Of a stretch of DNA of 64,000 nucleotides, positions 8,906-17,004 are shown piece after piece. This DNA comes from Archangium violaceum (GTDB taxonomy: Bacteria > Myxococcota > Myxococcia > Myxococcales > Myxococcaceae). Where the stretch lies: assembly GCF_016859125.1 (NCBI RefSeq), contig NZ_CP069338.1, positions 10,791,501 through 10,855,500 of the forward strand. Reading direction: 5' to 3'. The position numbers and the translations under genes are program-made. The notes below the pieces were generated by a model that saw only the letters and a list, made by a program, of their open reading frames with translations, had not been told where the DNA came from and made no database searches. The number at the start of each line of letters is the position of its first letter. Within the stretch, counting starts at the first letter, position 1.

Positions 8906-9340
8906 ATGGCGAAACCCCAGTATTGGCTGATCAAGAGCGAGCCCTCCGTCTACGCCTACGCGCAGCTGGAGAAGGACGGCAGGACGGAGTGGACGGGCGT
9001 GCGCAGCTTCGAGGCTCGCAACAACATCCGAGCGATGAAGCCCGGCGACCTGTGCCTCTACTACCATTCGAACGAGGGCAAGGCCGTGGTGGGCGTGGCC
9101 CGGGTGCTCACCGATCCCGGACCGGATCCCACCGCGCCCGGTGAGGACTGGGCCTCGGTGGAAGTGGGGCCCGTGGTGGCGCTCGAGGAGCCGGTGACGC
9201 TCGCCACCATCAAGGCCACCCGCGAGCTGAAGGACTTCCCGCTCATCACCCGGAGCCGGCTGAGCGTGGCGCCCGCCACCGCCGAGCACTTCAAGCACAT
9301 CCTCGCCATGAGCGGGACGAAGCTGCCCCGGGCGAAGTGA
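8906..9340 (+). CDS. EVE domain protein (PUA-like fold)
   Basis: The 144-residue protein is a single EVE domain: YWLIKSEPSVYAYAQLEKDG, WTGVRSFEARNNIRAMKPGD and LYYHSNEGKAVVGVARV are family hallmarks. EVE domains bind modified nucleobases in DNA or RNA; housekeeping bacterial homologues resemble human THYN1. It is divergent from the amidase with only 26 bases between start codons, so each promoter probably lies inside the other coding region or the mRNAs have very short leaders. Confidence 0.9.
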   Translation: MAKPQYWLIKSEPSVYAYAQLEKDGRTEWTGVRSFEARNNIRAMKPGDLCLYYHSNEGKAVVGVARVLTDPGPDPTAPGEDWASVEVGPVVALEEPVTLATIKATRELKDFPLITRSRLSVAPATAEHFKHILAMSGTKLPRAK

Positions 9341-9355
9341 GCGGAGCGCGGCGGC

Positions 9356-9964
9356 TCAGGCGTTGGCCGGGTGCAACTTCTGCTGCAGGAGGTTCGCCCG
9401 GTTGCGCGCCGACAACAGCTGCTGCCGCAGCGACTCGGCGTCGCGCGCCACGTCGACGAAGTCCTGCGCCTCCGCGTCGCTCGCCAGGGAGCCGGCGCTC
9501 TCCGCCACCTTCGACATCCGGTCGTTCACCATCTGCAGCGAGGAGATGATGTCCTCGGCCTTCACCGGCTCGCCCTTCTGCGTCCGGCTGGCCAGCTCCT
9601 GCATGTGCGAGCTGAGCAAGCCCGCCTCCTGCCCCAGCGCCGCGAAGCGCTCCATCAACGACTGGTACACCTTCGTGCGCTCCTGCAGCTCCAGCGCCCG
9701 GTTGTTCACCTCGGCCGCCAGCACCTGCTGCCGATCCCTCCAGCCGTTGAGCACCGAGAGCAGCGAGCGCATGTTCGCCACCATCCGCTCGTCGCAGTCC
9801 GCCACCTGGTTGAGCAGCTTGCCCATCCGCTCCAGGTGCTTCTGCGACCGGAGCTCGCCCGTGCGGACCTCCTCCGCGAGGATCTCGAACTTGCGCAGCT
9901 CCTCTTCGATCGCCATCGCGGCGTTGACCAGCTCGGAGGAATCGGACTGCTGCCGCTTACTCAT
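9356..9964 (-). CDS. Coiled-coil protein of unknown function
   Basis: A 202-residue cytoplasmic protein without signal or membrane segment, rich in Glu, Gln, Leu and Ala with heptad-like spacing over most of its length (EEELRKFEILAEEVRTGELR, ALELQERTKVYQSLMERFAA). No catalytic motif is visible. It is convergent with the EVE gene, with 15 bases between stops. It could be a structural or scaffolding protein; I do not recognise the family. Confidence 0.6.
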   Translation of the reverse strand: MSKRQQSDSSELVNAAMAIEEELRKFEILAEEVRTGELRSQKHLERMGKLLNQVADCDERMVANMRSLLSVLNGWRDRQQVLAAEVNNRALELQERTKVYQSLMERFAALGQEAGLLSSHMQELASRTQKGEPVKAEDIISSLQMVNDRMSKVAESAGSLASDAEAQDFVDVARDAESLRQQLLSARNRANLLQQKLHPANA

Positions 9965-10027
9965 AGGTGCTGCTCCCGTCGGGAAGAGGAGGGGCCGAGC
10001 CCTGTTCCTAACAGATCCCCTTCCAAC

Positions 10028-11482
10028 TCACTTCCCCGAAGTGGCCTGAAGCGATGCCGGAGCAACCCGCGCCAGCTTCGGCCCCACGAAGGTGTGCCGC
10101 TGAAATGCCACCCAGTAGACAGTCAACAGGATCAGGGCCCCGGCGAACGTGTACCCGGCCAGCTCGTTGGGGGGCAGGACGAAGAGCACCATCACCACCG
10201 CGCACCAGCCGAGCGCCACCACGTTCACCAGCGTGGAGTAACGTCCCAGGTCCCACGGTCCCCGGTGCGTCCACGTCCCATTGCGCCGCGCGATCAGGCC
10301 CACCAGCACGGGCAGTGCGTACGAGGCGTAGAGCGCCAGGGTGCTGAGCGCCACCATGGCGGCGTAGGCCCCGCTCCAGATGGCCACCAGGAAGGCCGCC
10401 GCCACCGACACCCAGATGGCCACATGCGGGCTGCGGTAGCGCGGTGACACGCGCGCGAGCAGCGGAGAGGCCGGCAACCCCCCATCCCGCGCGAACGCGA
10501 AGAGCATGCGCGAGTTGGACGTCACCGAGGACAGCCCGCAGAACCACATGGCCCCGATGGCGATCCACACCAGCGCCCCGCCGAGCGCGGGCCCGAGCGA
10601 CTCGCGCAGCACGTGCAGGAAGGGGTTGGGCGCGGCGGCCGCGGCCGACAGGTCTCCAATCGCCAGCGTCACCCCCGCCAGTAGCACGTACCCCACCACC
10701 GCGCTCACCGCCACGGACAGGAAGATGCCCCAGGGCGCGTTGCGCGTCGGATCCACCGTCTCCTCGGAGACGTGGGCACTGGCGTCGTAGCCGGTGAACG
10801 TCCACTGCGCCTGCAACAGGCCGATGAGGAAACCATAGGCGTAGACGTTGCTCTCCGTGGAGAAACGCGTGAGGAGGAAGGAGGCGTCCTGCTTGGGCGC
10901 GAAGGCCACCAGCGCGCCGATCACCACCGCCACGCCGGCCACGTGGTACCAGGCCGACAGGTTGTTGAGCAGCGCCACCGCGCGCACGCCCACGTGGTTG
11001 AGCACCGCGTGCGACAGGAGGATGGCCGCGTAGAGCGGCAGCACATAGCCCCGCTCCCGCGGCCACCCGAACATGTCCGCCACGAACTCCGCCAGGCCAT
11101 AGTCGATGCCCGCGGTGATGGCGAACTGGCCGATGGTGTTGAGCCACGCCGTGAAGAAGCCCACCCGCACGCCCCCGAGCATGGCGGCCCAGTGGTAGAG
11201 CGCACCCGCCGTGGGGTACGAGGAGGCGAGCTGCGCGAGGCTCGCCGCCACCGTCAGCGTCATCACCGCCACCAATGGCCAGCCCACTCCCATGACGAAC
11301 GGCCCGCCGAAGCGCAGGCCATGGCCATAGAGCGTCACCGCTCCGGTGAGGATGGAGATGATGGAGAAGGAGACGGCGAAGTTGGAGAAGCCGCCCATGT
11401 CACGCAGCAGTTGCTGCGCATATCCCAGACGCTGGAGCTGAGCCGCGTCCGCCTCCAGCTGGTGCTTCTTGTCTGCATCCAT
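10028..11482 (-). CDS. APC-superfamily amino acid permease
   Basis: A 484-residue inner-membrane transporter with about 12 hydrophobic segments. The N-terminal FSIISILTGAVTLYG and YPTAGALYHWAAMLGG are characteristic of the eukaryote-like GABA/choline/amine permease branch of the APC superfamily, in which FSIxSxxTGxxT forms the first helix. Substrate is probably an amino acid or amine such as GABA, but cannot be fixed from sequence. ATG 11482 (MDADKKHQ) is preferred over 11494. The gene stands alone between unrelated genes. Confidence 0.85.
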   Translation of the reverse strand: MDADKKHQLEADAAQLQRLGYAQQLLRDMGGFSNFAVSFSIISILTGAVTLYGHGLRFGGPFVMGVGWPLVAVMTLTVAASLAQLASSYPTAGALYHWAAMLGGVRVGFFTAWLNTIGQFAITAGIDYGLAEFVADMFGWPRERGYVLPLYAAILLSHAVLNHVGVRAVALLNNLSAWYHVAGVAVVIGALVAFAPKQDASFLLTRFSTESNVYAYGFLIGLLQAQWTFTGYDASAHVSEETVDPTRNAPWGIFLSVAVSAVVGYVLLAGVTLAIGDLSAAAAAPNPFLHVLRESLGPALGGALVWIAIGAMWFCGLSSVTSNSRMLFAFARDGGLPASPLLARVSPRYRSPHVAIWVSVAAAFLVAIWSGAYAAMVALSTLALYASYALPVLVGLIARRNGTWTHRGPWDLGRYSTLVNVVALGWCAVVMVLFVLPPNELAGYTFAGALILLTVYWVAFQRHTFVGPKLARVAPASLQATSGK

Positions 11483-11566
11483 TCCCGTGACCATGGCGCC
11501 TGGGCCAGGGGAATGGGAAGGGGCGGCGGTGCGAAAGTGTGGGCTCGGCGATACCGGGAGGAAGCG

Positions 11567-12148
11567 TCAGCGCTTGCCAGCCTCACGCTCCGGCGCCGGG
11601 GGAGCGGGGGTCCTGGGGACCTCGATGCGCCGCTCGATACGGATGCGCCGCGGCGACGCGCCCGGAGTCATGGGACCCATCTCCGCCTCCAGCTTCTGCC
11701 AGTAGTCGGGGCCCAGCGTCTTCTTGATGGCCACCATCAAACCCACCCGGTTCTGCCGCACCGCCGTCTCCGCGCGGCCCACCTTCTCCACCAGCTCCTT
11801 CACGGTGCCCTCGTTGGGGCTCGGCTGGCGCAACTCCTTCTCCAGCGCGAGCTGGGTGCGCTTGAGCTCCGCCTCCAGGCCGATCAGCGCGTCGTTGGCC
11901 TCGAAGGTCAGATCCTGCACCTTCTGCACGAGGCCCTGCGGCAGGCCGATCTTCGCCGCCACCTGCGGCGGAATCCCATAGGACGGCGGCGCCAGCGGAT
12001 GCTCGGGCGGAAGCGGAGGCGCCGGCGGCACTGGAGGCAGGGGCGGCATCGGCTGCTGCACGTTGACGCGCACGTCCTCCGTCCTGTCCTGCGCGAGCGT
12101 CGGCACGGCGGTGAGGACCACGAGGGCACACATCAGCTTCTTCATCAT
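11567..12148 (-). CDS. Periplasmic CpxP/Spy-like stress or metal-sensor protein
   Basis: The 193-residue product has a clear signal peptide (MMKKLMCALVVLTAVPTLAQ), a Pro-rich stretch (residues about 30-55), then a helical domain resembling the CpxP/Spy/ZraP heavy-metal-sensor group: an IGLPQGLVQKVQDL start, long amphipathic helices and a terminal KTLGPDYWQKLE in place of LTPEQ. Such proteins act as periplasmic chaperones or modulators of envelope stress sensing. It is third in an apparent operon after an ECF sigma factor and its anti-sigma factor (42-base gap), which fits a stress-output or feedback role. Two adjacent ATGs (12148, 12145) are possible starts. Confidence 0.62.
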   Translation of the reverse strand: MMKKLMCALVVLTAVPTLAQDRTEDVRVNVQQPMPPLPPVPPAPPLPPEHPLAPPSYGIPPQVAAKIGLPQGLVQKVQDLTFEANDALIGLEAELKRTQLALEKELRQPSPNEGTVKELVEKVGRAETAVRQNRVGLMVAIKKTLGPDYWQKLEAEMGPMTPGASPRRIRIERRIEVPRTPAPPAPEREAGKR

Positions 12149-12189
12149 GGTGCTGCTCCTTTCATTCACTGCGCATTCACTGCCACGGC

Positions 12190-12717
12190 TCACTCACGTC
12201 GGGAGCCGTCTGGCGGACGCACCCAGACGGCGAGCGCCCCGAAGGGCTGGTACATCTCGTCCTCGACGCTCGGGTGGGTGCGCGTGTAGCCGTACACCTC
12301 GCCGAACAGCGCCCCGATGGAGGCGACCTCGCTCCCCTGCCCCTCTGGCGCAGTCCGCACGGGCTGCTCGACCCGCAGGGAGCCCTCCGCGGCTCCCCCC
12401 ACCACCGGCGTGTCCTCGACGGATACCGGCGTCCTCACGCGGGGCGAGACGAGCAGGAACAGGGTGACCACGGCGGCCGTGGCGGTGGCGCTGGCCACCC
12501 TCCGGCGGCGGTGCTGGCGGCGGCGAACTTCACCGAGGATGGCCTCGCGCGCGAAGGGGGCCGGAGCGGGTGGCTCCGGCAGTTGGAGCGCGCTGGCGGA
12601 GGCATGGAGTCGGGCGAGCGAGCGGCACGCGGCGCACCGCTCCAGGTGGGCCTGGAAGTCCGGAGGCCGGGGCAGGCGCTCGTCCACGAGGGCCGCGGCG
12701 ATGTCCTGGCAGCTCAT
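12190..12717 (-). CDS. Membrane anti-sigma factor with zinc-finger (ZAS) domain
   Basis: A 175-residue protein with an N-terminal HLERCAACRSL (H-x3-C-x2-C, about residues 25-35), the zinc-binding anti-sigma motif, a Lys/Arg-rich cytoplasmic end and one membrane segment near residues 78-95 (SATATAAVVTLFLLV). The C-terminal 80 residues would be periplasmic. It overlaps the upstream sigma gene by ATGA, so the pair is translationally coupled and very probably interacts. Confidence 0.83.
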   Translation of the reverse strand: MSCQDIAAALVDERLPRPPDFQAHLERCAACRSLARLHASASALQLPEPPAPAPFAREAILGEVRRRQHRRRRVASATATAAVVTLFLLVSPRVRTPVSVEDTPVVGGAAEGSLRVEQPVRTAPEGQGSEVASIGALFGEVYGYTRTHPSVEDEMYQPFGALAVWVRPPDGSRRE

Positions 12718-13247
12718 GGGGTGTCTCCTTGGAGCGCGTCCGCGGCCTTGAGCTTCTGGAGCGCCCGGTAGAGGTGGATGCGGACGGTGCCGCGTTCGAT
12801 GTTCATGGCATCGGCGATGGCATCGAGATCGAGCCCCTCCAGGTACCGCAGGGAGAAGGCCGTGGCCTGCTGGGCCGGGAGCGTCCGCAGGGCCCGGCCG
12901 AAGGCGCGCCAGCGCTCGGCACCGGCGAAGCGCTCCTCGGGCGAGGGCTGCGGGGCCGGACCGAGCTCCAGCACCTCGCGCAGGACGTTCCACACCCGGC
13001 GTCGGCGCAGGTGGCCCATGGCGCGCGAGACGAGGATGCGCCGCAGCCAGGCGGGGCCGGCCCTGGCATCCCTCAGGGTGTGGCGCTTCTCGTAGGCGTC
13101 GGCCAGGGCGGACTGCACGAGATCCCTCGCCTCCTCCCCATCCCACACCAGCCGCCGGGCCAGCCGCAGGAGGGCCGCCTGCTCACCCTCCACGAGCACG
13201 TCGAAGTCGAGGGGGGTGACCCTCTCCTTCATCGACGGCTCGTTCAT
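12714..13247 (-). CDS. ECF-family RNA polymerase sigma factor
   Basis: A 177-residue sigma factor: region 2 has LVWDGEEARDLVQSALADAY, and region 4 has LPAQQATAFSLRYLEGLDL and an HTH in IADAMNIERGTVRIHLYRAL. ATG 13247 (MNEPSMKERV) is chosen; upstream ATG 13292 would overlap a GGAAAC element around 13287-13292 that resembles the -35 of autoregulated ECF promoters. First gene of a sigma/anti-sigma/CpxP-like operon, probably responding to envelope stress. Confidence 0.85.
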   Translation of the reverse strand: MNEPSMKERVTPLDFDVLVEGEQAALLRLARRLVWDGEEARDLVQSALADAYEKRHTLRDARAGPAWLRRILVSRAMGHLRRRRVWNVLREVLELGPAPQPSPEERFAGAERWRAFGRALRTLPAQQATAFSLRYLEGLDLDAIADAMNIERGTVRIHLYRALQKLKAADALQGDTP

Positions 13248-13377
13248 GACGGCGGTGCCCTTCAAGGTCGAACCTCGTTGCCCGGTTTCCACTCAGGAGG
13301 ACGCACGAGCCCCTCGGGAGGCATACCGCTGATTTTTCCCCCTGTTTTCCAGCCCCTCCGGGAGAATCCCCGGCCCC

Positions 13378-13821
13378 ATGCCCCCATACGAGATCCGTCA
13401 GGTTTCCGCCGCGGAGACGCGCCACCTCCGCCACGTCGTGCTCCGCCCGCACCAGCGCCCCGAGGAGCTGGTCTACCCGGGAGACGATGCCCCGGACACC
13501 CTGCACCTGGCGCTCTACGTGGGAGACGCGCAGCACGGGGTGGCCTCGCTCTACCGCGAGCCCCAGCCGGGCTCGAGGTCCACCACCGAGTGGCGCCTGC
13601 GGGGGATGGCGGTGCTCGCCGCGGACCAGGGCAGGGGTCATGGCGCCGCCCTGCTCCAGGCCTGCATCGCTCATGCGACGCGTCAGGGCGGCACCCGGCT
13701 GTGGTGCAACGCGCGCACGACGGCGTCGGGCTTCTACCGCAAGCTGGGCTTCGCCGTGGAAGGTGGGGAGTTCGAGCTCCCCGGCATCGGCCCGCACTAC
13801 CTCATGTGGCGGGCCCTCTGA
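13378..13821 (+). CDS. GNAT-family N-acetyltransferase
   Basis: A 147-residue single-domain protein. The acetyl-CoA loop is visible as LRGMAVLAADQGRGHGAALLQ (V-x-x-x-x-Q-x-x-G-x-G/A), followed by LWCNARTTASGFYRKLGFA, the usual beta5-alpha4 end of GNAT enzymes. Acceptor unknown. It lies divergent from the ECF sigma operon and converges on the TPR gene with an 10-base gap. Confidence 0.85.
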   Translation: MPPYEIRQVSAAETRHLRHVVLRPHQRPEELVYPGDDAPDTLHLALYVGDAQHGVASLYREPQPGSRSTTEWRLRGMAVLAADQGRGHGAALLQACIAHATRQGGTRLWCNARTTASGFYRKLGFAVEGGEFELPGIGPHYLMWRAL

Positions 13822-13831
13822 GTCAGAGGAG

Positions 13832-14419
13832 TCAGAGCGCGGTGGCGCGCATCAGCCGGCCCGCGAGCTGGGTGTACTGATCTCGCTTCTCGGTGTCCCC
13901 GAGGTGCGCCCAGACGTCCGCCAGGGCCCTGGCCGCTTCCGTGAGCCCCGGATGCAGCTCCAGCGCCATCTCCAGCACGTGGCGCGCGTGACGGTAGCGC
14001 GCCTTGCCCGTCAGCCCGATGCCCCGGGTCCGGTGCTTGCCCGACTCCGTCAGGAGCGCCTCGCCGAGGGTGGCGATCTCCACCGCCGTCGCCTCGAGCC
14101 AGGCCTTCTCGGAGTTGAGCTTCCGCGCCTCGTCCAGCAGCGTCCTCGCCGCCTCCGGCTCGTCCAGCTCGAGCTGGCAGAGCGCCGCGTTGCGATAGTG
14201 CTCGGCCGTCTCCGGATCCAGATCGATGGCGCGCTCGAAACACTTCAGCGCCTCGCGCGGACGTCCCAGACTGGCGAGCGAGGATCCCTTGGCGCTCAGC
14301 GCCAACACGTGGTTCGGATCCTGAGCCAGAACGCGATCGAACACCTGGATGGCGGCCTGGTGATGACCAGACATCGAGAGGCTGACGCCCTCATTGAATG
14401 CCGCGAGCAGAGTGGACAT
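13832..14419 (-). CDS. Tetratricopeptide-repeat protein
   Basis: The 195-residue protein has three or four TPR units: AFNEGVSLSMSGHHQAAIQVFDRVLAQDPN, then SAKGSSLASLGRPREALKCF with AIDLDPE, then a looser RNAALCQLELDEPEAARTLL, and another near the C-terminus (HARHVLEMALELHPGLTEAA). The real start is ATG 14419; an in-frame upstream ATG at 14635 would add 72 non-repetitive residues. No signal peptide. TPR proteins mediate protein-protein contacts; partner unknown. Confidence 0.8.
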   Translation of the reverse strand: MSTLLAAFNEGVSLSMSGHHQAAIQVFDRVLAQDPNHVLALSAKGSSLASLGRPREALKCFERAIDLDPETAEHYRNAALCQLELDEPEAARTLLDEARKLNSEKAWLEATAVEIATLGEALLTESGKHRTRGIGLTGKARYRHARHVLEMALELHPGLTEAARALADVWAHLGDTEKRDQYTQLAGRLMRATAL

Positions 14420-14631
14420 AGGGCCCCTTGTCGCCGGCACGCATGCCGGCCTCGTCGTGCGACCGGCCCATGAACCTCGGCCGGACATGGAAGCGTGACA
14501 GGACAAAGGACTTCTCGGGAATCCCAAACCTGTAGGCGCTGTGGCCCGGTCCACATCCCCACCTGGATTCCCGCTTCTCCGGACAGAAAGTGAATCTTCT
14601 GCGACGAGGCGCCGACGAACGGCGCCGCGCG

Positions 14632-15438
14632 TCAAGGCACCTTCTCGAGGGTGAGGGAGGTCTGCGAGAGCGGCTCCGGCAAGGGCAGCGGCTCGCGGCG
14701 GGCGCGGTCCGGGTCCTGGGCCAGCTGGCGCGCGGACTCCATCAGCGCGTTCACGTCGAAGGGCGCGTCACTGGTGACGAAGAAGAAGCGCTCGAAGACG
14801 GGGGCGTCGTCCAGCTCGTAGGCGCTCGGCAGCGACACGGTGCCGCCCTTCAACTCGAGCGAGCCCGTGAGCGACTCCGGGAAGTGGAGCGTGACGGAGC
14901 CCCGGCCGTCCACGGACAGCACGGCGCCGTAGCGCCGGCCCGCCGACACGTAGCTGAGCTGCAACACGTCGCCCTGCCGCGCCCGGGCCGGGTCCACCAG
15001 CGGCTCGGGCTCGCCCCGCCTCTGGCGGTGGATGAGCAGCTTCGGCTCCAAACCCTTGGTGCGCGTCGTCTCCAGCAGCGCCACCTGCTGGGGCCGGGAT
15101 TCCTCGGGCAGCTTCTCGCGCGAGAAGAACATCATCAGCGCGAGGCCCAGGGCCAGGGGCGCGCCCAGCGCGACGGCCGGTAGCCAGCCGCGCGTGGGCC
15201 GGGAGGCGTTCAGCGAGCGGGAGGCCTCCACCCCCCTGCGACGGCGCGCGACCTCGGCGACGACCTGGGAGGGGGGGAGCTTCTCGAGCGTGGCCCCATC
15301 ATCCGACTCCAGTCGGGCGAGCCGCTCGAGACCCTCGGGCTCCGCGGCCAGCCGGGCGCGGGCGGCGGCCAGTTCCTCGGGGGGCAGCTCTCCCAGGGCG
15401 ATGCGCTCCAACAGCCAATCGGGCGTGCGTTGGGACAT
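14632..15438 (-). CDS. ActD-like membrane protein, probable anti-sigma partner
   Basis: The 268-residue protein starts with a short cytoplasmic domain (MSQRTPDWLLERIALGELPP), has a membrane segment near residues 85-107 (LPAVALGAPLALGLALMMFF) and a C-terminal beta-rich domain with GDVLQLSYVSAGRRYGAVLS, which resembles DUF4384-type modules. This N-terminal pattern is common in myxobacterial proteins annotated as ActD-like (ActD belongs to the act operon controlling C-signal production in Myxococcus). It starts two bases after the stop of the sigma-factor gene upstream, so it likely acts as that factor's membrane regulator. Confidence 0.62.
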   Translation of the reverse strand: MSQRTPDWLLERIALGELPPEELAAARARLAAEPEGLERLARLESDDGATLEKLPPSQVVAEVARRRRGVEASRSLNASRPTRGWLPAVALGAPLALGLALMMFFSREKLPEESRPQQVALLETTRTKGLEPKLLIHRQRRGEPEPLVDPARARQGDVLQLSYVSAGRRYGAVLSVDGRGSVTLHFPESLTGSLELKGGTVSLPSAYELDDAPVFERFFFVTSDAPFDVNALMESARQLAQDPDRARREPLPLPEPLSQTSLTLEKVP

Positions 15439-15439
15439 G

Positions 15440-15919
15440 TCAGGCGGCCTCCAGTTCCTGCAGGTGGGAGCGCAGGGTGCGCAGGCGCTTGCGGACTCCG
15501 GAGACGGAGAGGCCCACTTCCTTCGCCACCTCCTCGTACGTCATCCCGTCCACCAGGTGCAGCACGGCGATGGTGCGCGTGGACACCTGCTCGCGTCCGA
15601 AGAGCCGCTCCAACACCGCCGCCGCCCCCGTGCGCGCCTCCATGTCCTCCAGCGAGGCGATGCGCACCAGCAGCTCCTCGTCCGCGTCCGCCGGGCGCCG
15701 GCGCTCCGAGCGCATCCGGTTGAGGCACACATTCGTCGCCATGCGGTGCAACAGGCTCGAGGGGGCCGTCTGCGTCAGCGCCTCCTGATGATCGATGAGC
15801 TGGACGAATACGTCGTGCATGGCGTCCACGGCCCGCTCCTCGTCACGAAGAAGGAAGCGGCAACGCCGGAGCACCATCGGTCCATACCGGCGGTAGCAGG
15901 CTTCCACATCGATGGCCAA
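15440..15919 (-). CDS. ECF-like RNA polymerase sigma factor
   Basis: A 159-residue sigma-70-family protein: region 2 is ACYRRYGPMVLRRCRFLLRD with EERAVDAMHDVFVQL; region 4 is LVDGMTYEEVAKEVGLSVSG with VRKRLRTLRSHL. I chose the TTG at 15919 because GGAGG lies 8 bases upstream; an in-frame GTG at 15955 adds 12 residues with no family similarity. It forms a two-gene operon with the ActD-like membrane protein. Confidence 0.78.
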   Translation of the reverse strand: MAIDVEACYRRYGPMVLRRCRFLLRDEERAVDAMHDVFVQLIDHQEALTQTAPSSLLHRMATNVCLNRMRSERRRPADADEELLVRIASLEDMEARTGAAAVLERLFGREQVSTRTIAVLHLVDGMTYEEVAKEVGLSVSGVRKRLRTLRSHLQELEAA

Positions 15920-16070
15920 CGTCGGACCCTCCGTCCCTTGCGCGCACCTGAACACCGGAGCGGGCGCGAACTGTTACCTCGCGTCCCGTCATTTCGTGCA
16001 ACGGGATGGTGAGGGGCCGTAAGTAGCTGGAATCGCGTCCGTCAGCCAGTGTGGAAGCAGCCGGGGAAGC

Positions 16071-16865
16071 TCAGCGCCCCGCGTCCAGGAGGGCCGAGAA
16101 ACCCGCGACGAAATCCGGGTAGCGGGGCCGCCACCCCAGCGCCTTCAGCCGGGCATTGGAGATGGCCCGATCACCCCGGAGGGACTCGTGCAGGGAGGCC
16201 AGGGGGACGGCGGGCGGAGGCGGCAGCCCCATTCGCGCGCACAGCCAGGCGGCCGTCTCCGCCTGGGTCGCCGGCCGATCATCCGCCACGCAGTACCAGC
16301 CCCCCAGCTCCCCCTTCTCCAGCACCACCTGGATGGCCTGCACCAGGTCGTCCACGTGCACCCGGGAGATGCGGCCCCCTCCACTCTCGGGGATGCGGAG
16401 CGTGCCGGCCCGGAGGCGCTCGTGCAGGCCCCGGCCGGGGCCGTAGATGCCCGCGACGCGCAGGGCGATCCCCCCGAGCCGCCGGTACCGCGCTTCCGCC
16501 TCGATGCGGCCACGGCCATTCGCGGAGCTGGGGTCCACCGGCGTGTCCTCGTCCACATGTCCCCGCGCCCCCCCGTAGACCCCCGTGGAGGAGAGGTAGA
16601 CGAGGCAGGAGGGACCCGTGCGCTCCAGTGACGCGGCCAGGGTGGCGTCGAGCCCGGCGTCCGGTGGAATGGAGATCACCACGTGCGCCTCCTTCGAGGA
16701 CGCCACGGCCTCCTCCAGCGAGAGCAGTTGGACGCCCTCGCGGGACAGCTCCTCGCGGCGCTGCTCGTCACGGGTCACCGCCAGCACCCGGCGCCCCTGG
16801 CGGGCCTCCTCGCGCGCCAGCCGCGTCAACGTGTAACCACATCCGAGCAGGATGAGCGGAGTCAT
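16071..16865 (-). CDS. NAD(P)-dependent epimerase/dehydratase-like SDR protein
   Basis: The 264-residue protein has an atypical nucleotide loop (LLGCGYTLTRLAREEARQG, of the YeeZ-like GxGYtG type), an active-site segment VYLSSTGVYGGARGHVDEDT containing the Ser/Tyr pair, and ALRVAGIYGPGR. This is the atypical SDR5/YeeZ branch of NAD(P)-binding sugar-epimerase-like proteins, whose substrates are mostly unknown. Monocistronic, divergent from a histidine-kinase gene. Confidence 0.8.
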   Translation of the reverse strand: MTPLILLGCGYTLTRLAREEARQGRRVLAVTRDEQRREELSREGVQLLSLEEAVASSKEAHVVISIPPDAGLDATLAASLERTGPSCLVYLSSTGVYGGARGHVDEDTPVDPSSANGRGRIEAEARYRRLGGIALRVAGIYGPGRGLHERLRAGTLRIPESGGGRISRVHVDDLVQAIQVVLEKGELGGWYCVADDRPATQAETAAWLCARMGLPPPPAVPLASLHESLRGDRAISNARLKALGWRPRYPDFVAGFSALLDAGR

Positions 16866-17004
16866 GCCCCGCGATTACTGGGCCGGTGCGGGGAACGCAA
16901 GCGGGCGTTGCTGGCGGGCATGTGTCGTAAACTGGATGCCCCCTCCGGGGGAGGACTCGGGGTGACACCGTGCCCCAACGCCCCTCGTGGCAGCGTTCTC
17001 CGTG

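Noticed and set aside
10772-12289. A 505-codon plus-strand frame
   Set aside because: It is antisense to the permease and CpxP-like genes, which have strong family signatures; the product is His/Arg/Gln-rich without domains.
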